The translations under genes and the position numbers were made by a program. Below, piece after piece: positions 6,593 through 8,567 of a stretch of DNA of 8,567 nt; positions within the stretch are counted from its first letter, which is position 1; each line of letters starts with the position of its first letter. Under the pieces are notes generated by a model that was not told the origin of the DNA, did no database searches, and worked only from the letters and a program-made list of their open reading frames with translations. The DNA comes from Alistipes sp. GTDB taxonomy: Bacteria > Bacteroidota > Bacteroidia > Bacteroidales > Rikenellaceae. The stretch is from the NCBI GenBank assembly GCA_017384185.1, contig JAFNUH010000109.1, positions 1-8,567 of the forward strand, in the 5' to 3' direction.

Positions 6593-7312
6593 ATGAAACC
6601 ATATAACTCAGATAAGACGAAAAAGGAGGAGGTACAGCAGATGTTTGACAACATCGCTCCGACCTACGATAAGTTGAATCACATTCTCTCGTTGTCGATA
6701 GATAAAATCTGGCGACGTCGTGTGGTGCGCAAGGTGCGCCGTATGAAACCCGAGAAGGTTATGGACCTGGCAACGGGCACGGGCGACCTGGCAATAAAGA
6801 TGGCAAAGGCGATGCCCAAGGCGAAGATTATGGGTGTCGATTTGTCGGAGAATATGCTCGCTGTGGCGGCTGAGAAGGTACGCCGCAAGGGTTTGGACGA
6901 CCATATTGCACTCTATCAAGGCGATGCCGAGAATCTGGACGTAGCAAGTGGCGTGCTGGATGTTGTGACGGTAGCCTTTGGCGTGCGAAACTTCGGCAAC
7001 TTAGAGGTGGGTCTGACGGAGATTATGCGCTCGCTGCGCAGCGGAGGACATATCGTGGTGTTGGAGTTCTCGACACCTCGCAACTTCTTCGTGCGCAAGG
7101 CGTATCAGTTCTACTCGAACCACGTGATGAAGCCCGTGGGAGGCTTGGTGTCGAAGGATAAGAAGGCGTATGACTACCTGCCCGACTCGATTGTCGAGTT
7201 CCCCGACCGTGAGCGCTTCCTCGAGATTATGAGCCGCACGGGATTTGTGGAGTGTCGTCGTCGCTCGCAGAGCCTCGGCATAGCGCAGATTTACATCGGT
7301 AAAAAGCCTTAG
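6593..7312 (+). CDS. menG: Demethylmenaquinone methyltransferase (UbiE/MenG family)
   Basis: A 239-residue SAM-dependent methyltransferase that performs the last step of menaquinone synthesis, methylating demethylmenaquinone at the inner membrane. The N-terminal signature FDNIAPTYDKLNHILSLSID is at 18-37, SAM motif I DLATGTGDL at 58-66, the ribose-binding acidic residue Asp83 in GVDLSENML, GDAENL at 110-115, FGVRNF at 129-134, LRSGGHIVVLEFSTP at 148-162 and the C-terminal signature YDYLPDSIVEFP at 193-204. The length is normal for the family. GGAGGA at 6573-6578 lies about 14 nt before the ATG, which is longer than ideal. TTATTTTG at 6566-6573 is a seven-of-eight match to the -7 box, so a local promoter is possible. 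The next gene follows after 2 bp. As anaerobic Bacteroidales use menaquinone rather than ubiquinone, menG is preferred to ubiE. Confidence 0.95.
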   Translation: MKPYNSDKTKKEEVQQMFDNIAPTYDKLNHILSLSIDKIWRRRVVRKVRRMKPEKVMDLATGTGDLAIKMAKAMPKAKIMGVDLSENMLAVAAEKVRRKGLDDHIALYQGDAENLDVASGVLDVVTVAFGVRNFGNLEVGLTEIMRSLRSGGHIVVLEFSTPRNFFVRKAYQFYSNHVMKPVGGLVSKDKKAYDYLPDSIVEFPDRERFLEIMSRTGFVECRRRSQSLGIAQIYIGKKP

Positions 7313-7314
7313 CG

Positions 7315-7818
7315 ATGAGACACTGGTTGCTACTCATACTGCTCGTTGCACTTACGTCGTGCAGCACCGCCGAGCCGCCACGTGTGGAAGGCATCGAGGT
7401 GCAACCCGTATGGAACCAGGGTGCTGCGGTGGATGACTACCCCGAAGCTCTTGTGCTAAAGGTTACTCTCGAGAATAAATCCTCGGCGATAAAGCTATTG
7501 CGGGGACGTATGCGAATAGGCTATGGTGGCAGGTGGGTGGCGATGCTGACACTGGAGCATAAGGTGACAATTCCCGCCCGCACGACAGCCACGGTGGAGC
7601 TACCGATGAAGCTCAACATACAACGCACGGCGCAGACGATGCAGCTACGCTCGGCACTACGCCAGCGACGCACCGAGGGTGTGGAGATAGATTGGCAGGT
7701 GGCACTGCGCAGCAGGATGGTCTATGTGGAGCAGGCCGAGGAGGCCGTGGCGCTGGATAGGCTGGCAGGCGAGAACATCGAACAGATAAGAGATATGTTA
7801 GCCGAGATATTTGAGTAG
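7315..7818 (+). CDS. Small lipoprotein with an LEA14/WHy-like beta domain
   Basis: A 167-residue protein with a short signal peptide and a lipobox: LTSC with Cys16 as the probable lipidated residue. The mature part begins CSTAEPPRVEG. Residues about 24-110 have the alternating pattern of an LEA_2/WHy-type beta-sandwich: 'LKVTLENKSSAIKLLRG', then 'RMRIGYGGRWVAML', then 'IPARTTATVELPMKL'. The C-terminal part is charged and partly helical (VEQAEEAVALDRLAGENIEQ). The start lies 2 bp after the menG stop, so the two genes are surely cotranscribed and probably coupled. The function of such lipoproteins in Bacteroidota is unknown; a periplasmic-side or outer-membrane structural or binding role is a guess. 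The lipoprotein call is secure, the fold call moderate. Confidence 0.8.
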   Translation: MRHWLLLILLVALTSCSTAEPPRVEGIEVQPVWNQGAAVDDYPEALVLKVTLENKSSAIKLLRGRMRIGYGGRWVAMLTLEHKVTIPARTTATVELPMKLNIQRTAQTMQLRSALRQRRTEGVEIDWQVALRSRMVYVEQAEEAVALDRLAGENIEQIRDMLAEIFE

Positions 7819-7859
7819 GCTAAGAAAAAGAGGAGTGTAAACAGAAAAAAGGAAACTAT

Positions 7860-8330
7860 ATGAAAAATATTTTGAAGATAGCCGTTGTTGCCGTAATGGT
7901 TTTTGTGGCGCAGAACATCTCAGCACAGAACATCTCGGCAATGAAGAGCCGCCTGAGCGTGGGTCAGAACAAGGTTGCCATCGTCGAGCAGAGCGACGTG
8001 GCGGAGTCGGTACGTAGCGTGGAGATGCGCCCCAAGCGCACGAAGGTGATGGGTTACACGATTCTTATCCTGTCGGACAACTCGCACACGGCACGTGAGA
8101 ATGCCGCCGAGGCAAAGGAGAAGTTTGAGGAGAACTTTCCTGAGACCGAGGTGAAGATGTATTACGAGAGCCCCTCGTTCTACGTCTCGGCAGGCTCGTA
8201 TCTGACTAAGGAGGAGGCTATCATCGAGATGATGCGCTTCCGTGCCGTATTCCCCAAGGCTATCGCCCAGAGCCGAGAGATGGATATTGCCGACTTCATC
8301 AAGTCGGAAGAGATGAAAGAGGAAAGATAA
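7860..8330 (+). CDS. Secreted SPOR-domain protein
   Basis: A 156-residue protein with a signal peptide (residues 1-22 or 1-27, no lipobox) and one C-terminal SPOR-like domain at about 65-140. Its marks are GYTILILS, an alpha helix with AAEAKEKFEENFPETEVKMY, then PSFYVSAGSYLTKEEA and MMRFRAVFPKA. SPOR domains bind denuded glycan strands of peptidoglycan, often at division sites, so an envelope or septal role is likely. The last residues (FIKSEEMKEER) are charged. An AAAAAAGGAAA stretch lies before the ATG. The gap from the lipoprotein gene is 41 bp with no visible promoter, so it probably belongs to the menG transcript. The signal-peptide end carries a duplicated QNISA. SPOR assignment rests on pattern, since the domain is poorly conserved. 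Confidence 0.82.
   Translation: MKNILKIAVVAVMVFVAQNISAQNISAMKSRLSVGQNKVAIVEQSDVAESVRSVEMRPKRTKVMGYTILILSDNSHTARENAAEAKEKFEENFPETEVKMYYESPSFYVSAGSYLTKEEAIIEMMRFRAVFPKAIAQSREMDIADFIKSEEMKEER
7911..7940 (+). repeat. Tandem 15-bp duplication at the signal-peptidase site
   Basis: CAGAACATCTCAGCA (7911-7925) is followed directly by CAGAACATCTCGGCA (7926-7940), differing at one base. It encodes QNISAQNISA at the end of the SPOR protein's signal peptide, so two equivalent Ile-Ser-Ala cleavage sites are present (after residue 22 or 27). Confidence 0.9.
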
Positions 8331-8331
8331 A

Positions 8332-8349
8332 AGAGCAAAGAGCAAAGAG
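8332..8349 (+). repeat. Short AGAGCAA tandem repeat
   Basis: AGAGCAA occurs twice in a row (8332-8338, 8339-8345) with a partial third unit AGAG, starting just after the SPOR stop codon. It is probably simple-sequence slippage. Confidence 0.6.
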
Positions 8350-8355
8350 ATTTTT

Positions 8356-8400
8356 TATAGGTATTATAGGTGTTATAAGAGTTATAAGTGTTATACCACC
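8356..8400 (+). repeat. Five-unit 9-bp TATA-phased tandem repeat
   Basis: The units are TATAGGTAT, TATAGGTGT, TATAAGAGT, TATAAGTGT and TATACCACC, each starting with TATA exactly 9 bp after the last. Consensus TATARGTGT, with the fifth unit degenerate. It lies 25 bp after the SPOR gene, in a non-coding stretch. Confidence 0.8.
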
Positions 8401-8447
8401 AGCAACGGAAATATCCGCAGGAAAAATATAATTCCTATAACACCTAT
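8366..8447. repeat. 12-bp perfect inverted repeat around the tandem array
   Basis: ATAGGTGTTATA (8366-8377) and its exact reverse complement TATAACACCTAT (8436-8447) are separated by 58 nt. The right arm is an inverted copy of a unit of the 9-bp array. It could form a weak AT-rich stem or mark paired protein-binding sites; the long loop makes a normal terminator unlikely. Confidence 0.7.
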
Positions 8448-8535
8448 TCTGCAACAAGGGCAAGCGTAACGCAGAAAAGAGCTCGCAAAACAATTTTATA
8501 AAAGAAAACCAAATTTACATAGAAATAAATTAATT

Positions 8536-8567
8536 ATGACTTTTAACAAATTTCGCTCGATTTATGA
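8536..8567 (+). CDS. Start of an unidentified protein, cut by the window edge
   Basis: An ATG at 8536 opens MTFNKFRSIY and runs off the window. The preceding 40 bases are AT-rich and leader-like. Ten residues do not identify the family. No -7 box of the TAnnTTTG type is visible upstream. Confidence 0.45.
   Translation, partial: MTFNKFRSIY

Noticed and set aside
8356..8400. Possible CRISPR array
   Set aside because: The repeats are 9 bp, directly adjacent and without unique spacers.

Overview
The window looks like chromosomal DNA of a gut-type Bacteroidales. The evidence is TAnnTTTG-type -7 promoter boxes, a menaquinone methyltransferase, a SPOR-domain exported protein, an MBOAT ending in the FIYFQF motif common in Bacteroidota, weak Shine-Dalgarno use and moderately high GC. 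An Alistipes/Rikenellaceae-like source is my best guess, from protein flavour only. No phage, IS, CRISPR, tRNA or rRNA is visible.

Layout. (1) Bases 1-806, plus strand: the 3' part of a DUF2975 membrane protein followed 12 bp later by a small YozG-type Xre/Cro regulator. The pair ends at a perfect 16-bp inverted repeat (808-845) that also serves the convergent operon. (2) Bases 4767-862, minus strand: a tightly overlapping three-gene operon of a YugP-type membrane zinc metallopeptidase, a membrane-anchored SGNH/GDSL hydrolase and an AlgI/DltB-like MBOAT O-acyltransferase. The last two make a plausible envelope-glycan O-acylation (or acylation/deacylation) pair. (3) Bases 4768-5163: a divergent control region with a GC-rich repeat, two or three candidate -7 boxes and the promoter of the next gene. 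(4) Bases 5164-6411, plus strand: a LolC/LolE/FtsX-like permease without a neighbouring ATPase. (5) Bases 6437-6550: a second copy of the repeat in the opposite orientation. (6) Bases 6593-8330, plus strand: menG, a small LEA-like lipoprotein and a secreted SPOR-domain protein, probably one transcript. (7) Bases 8331-8567: AT-rich DNA with 9-bp tandem repeats and an inverted unit, then the first ten codons of another gene.

Most genes concern the envelope: membrane proteolysis, glycan O-acylation, lipoprotein or lipid transport, quinone synthesis and peptidoglycan-binding-type proteins. The most unusual signal is the pair of related structured repeats. Each lies just upstream of a gene (the peptidase and menG), in the same orientation relative to that gene, and ends 45 and 42 nt before the start codon. 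This could be a shared leader element or an ordinary dispersed intergenic repeat; a genome-wide search would decide. No clearly new multi-gene system is evident.
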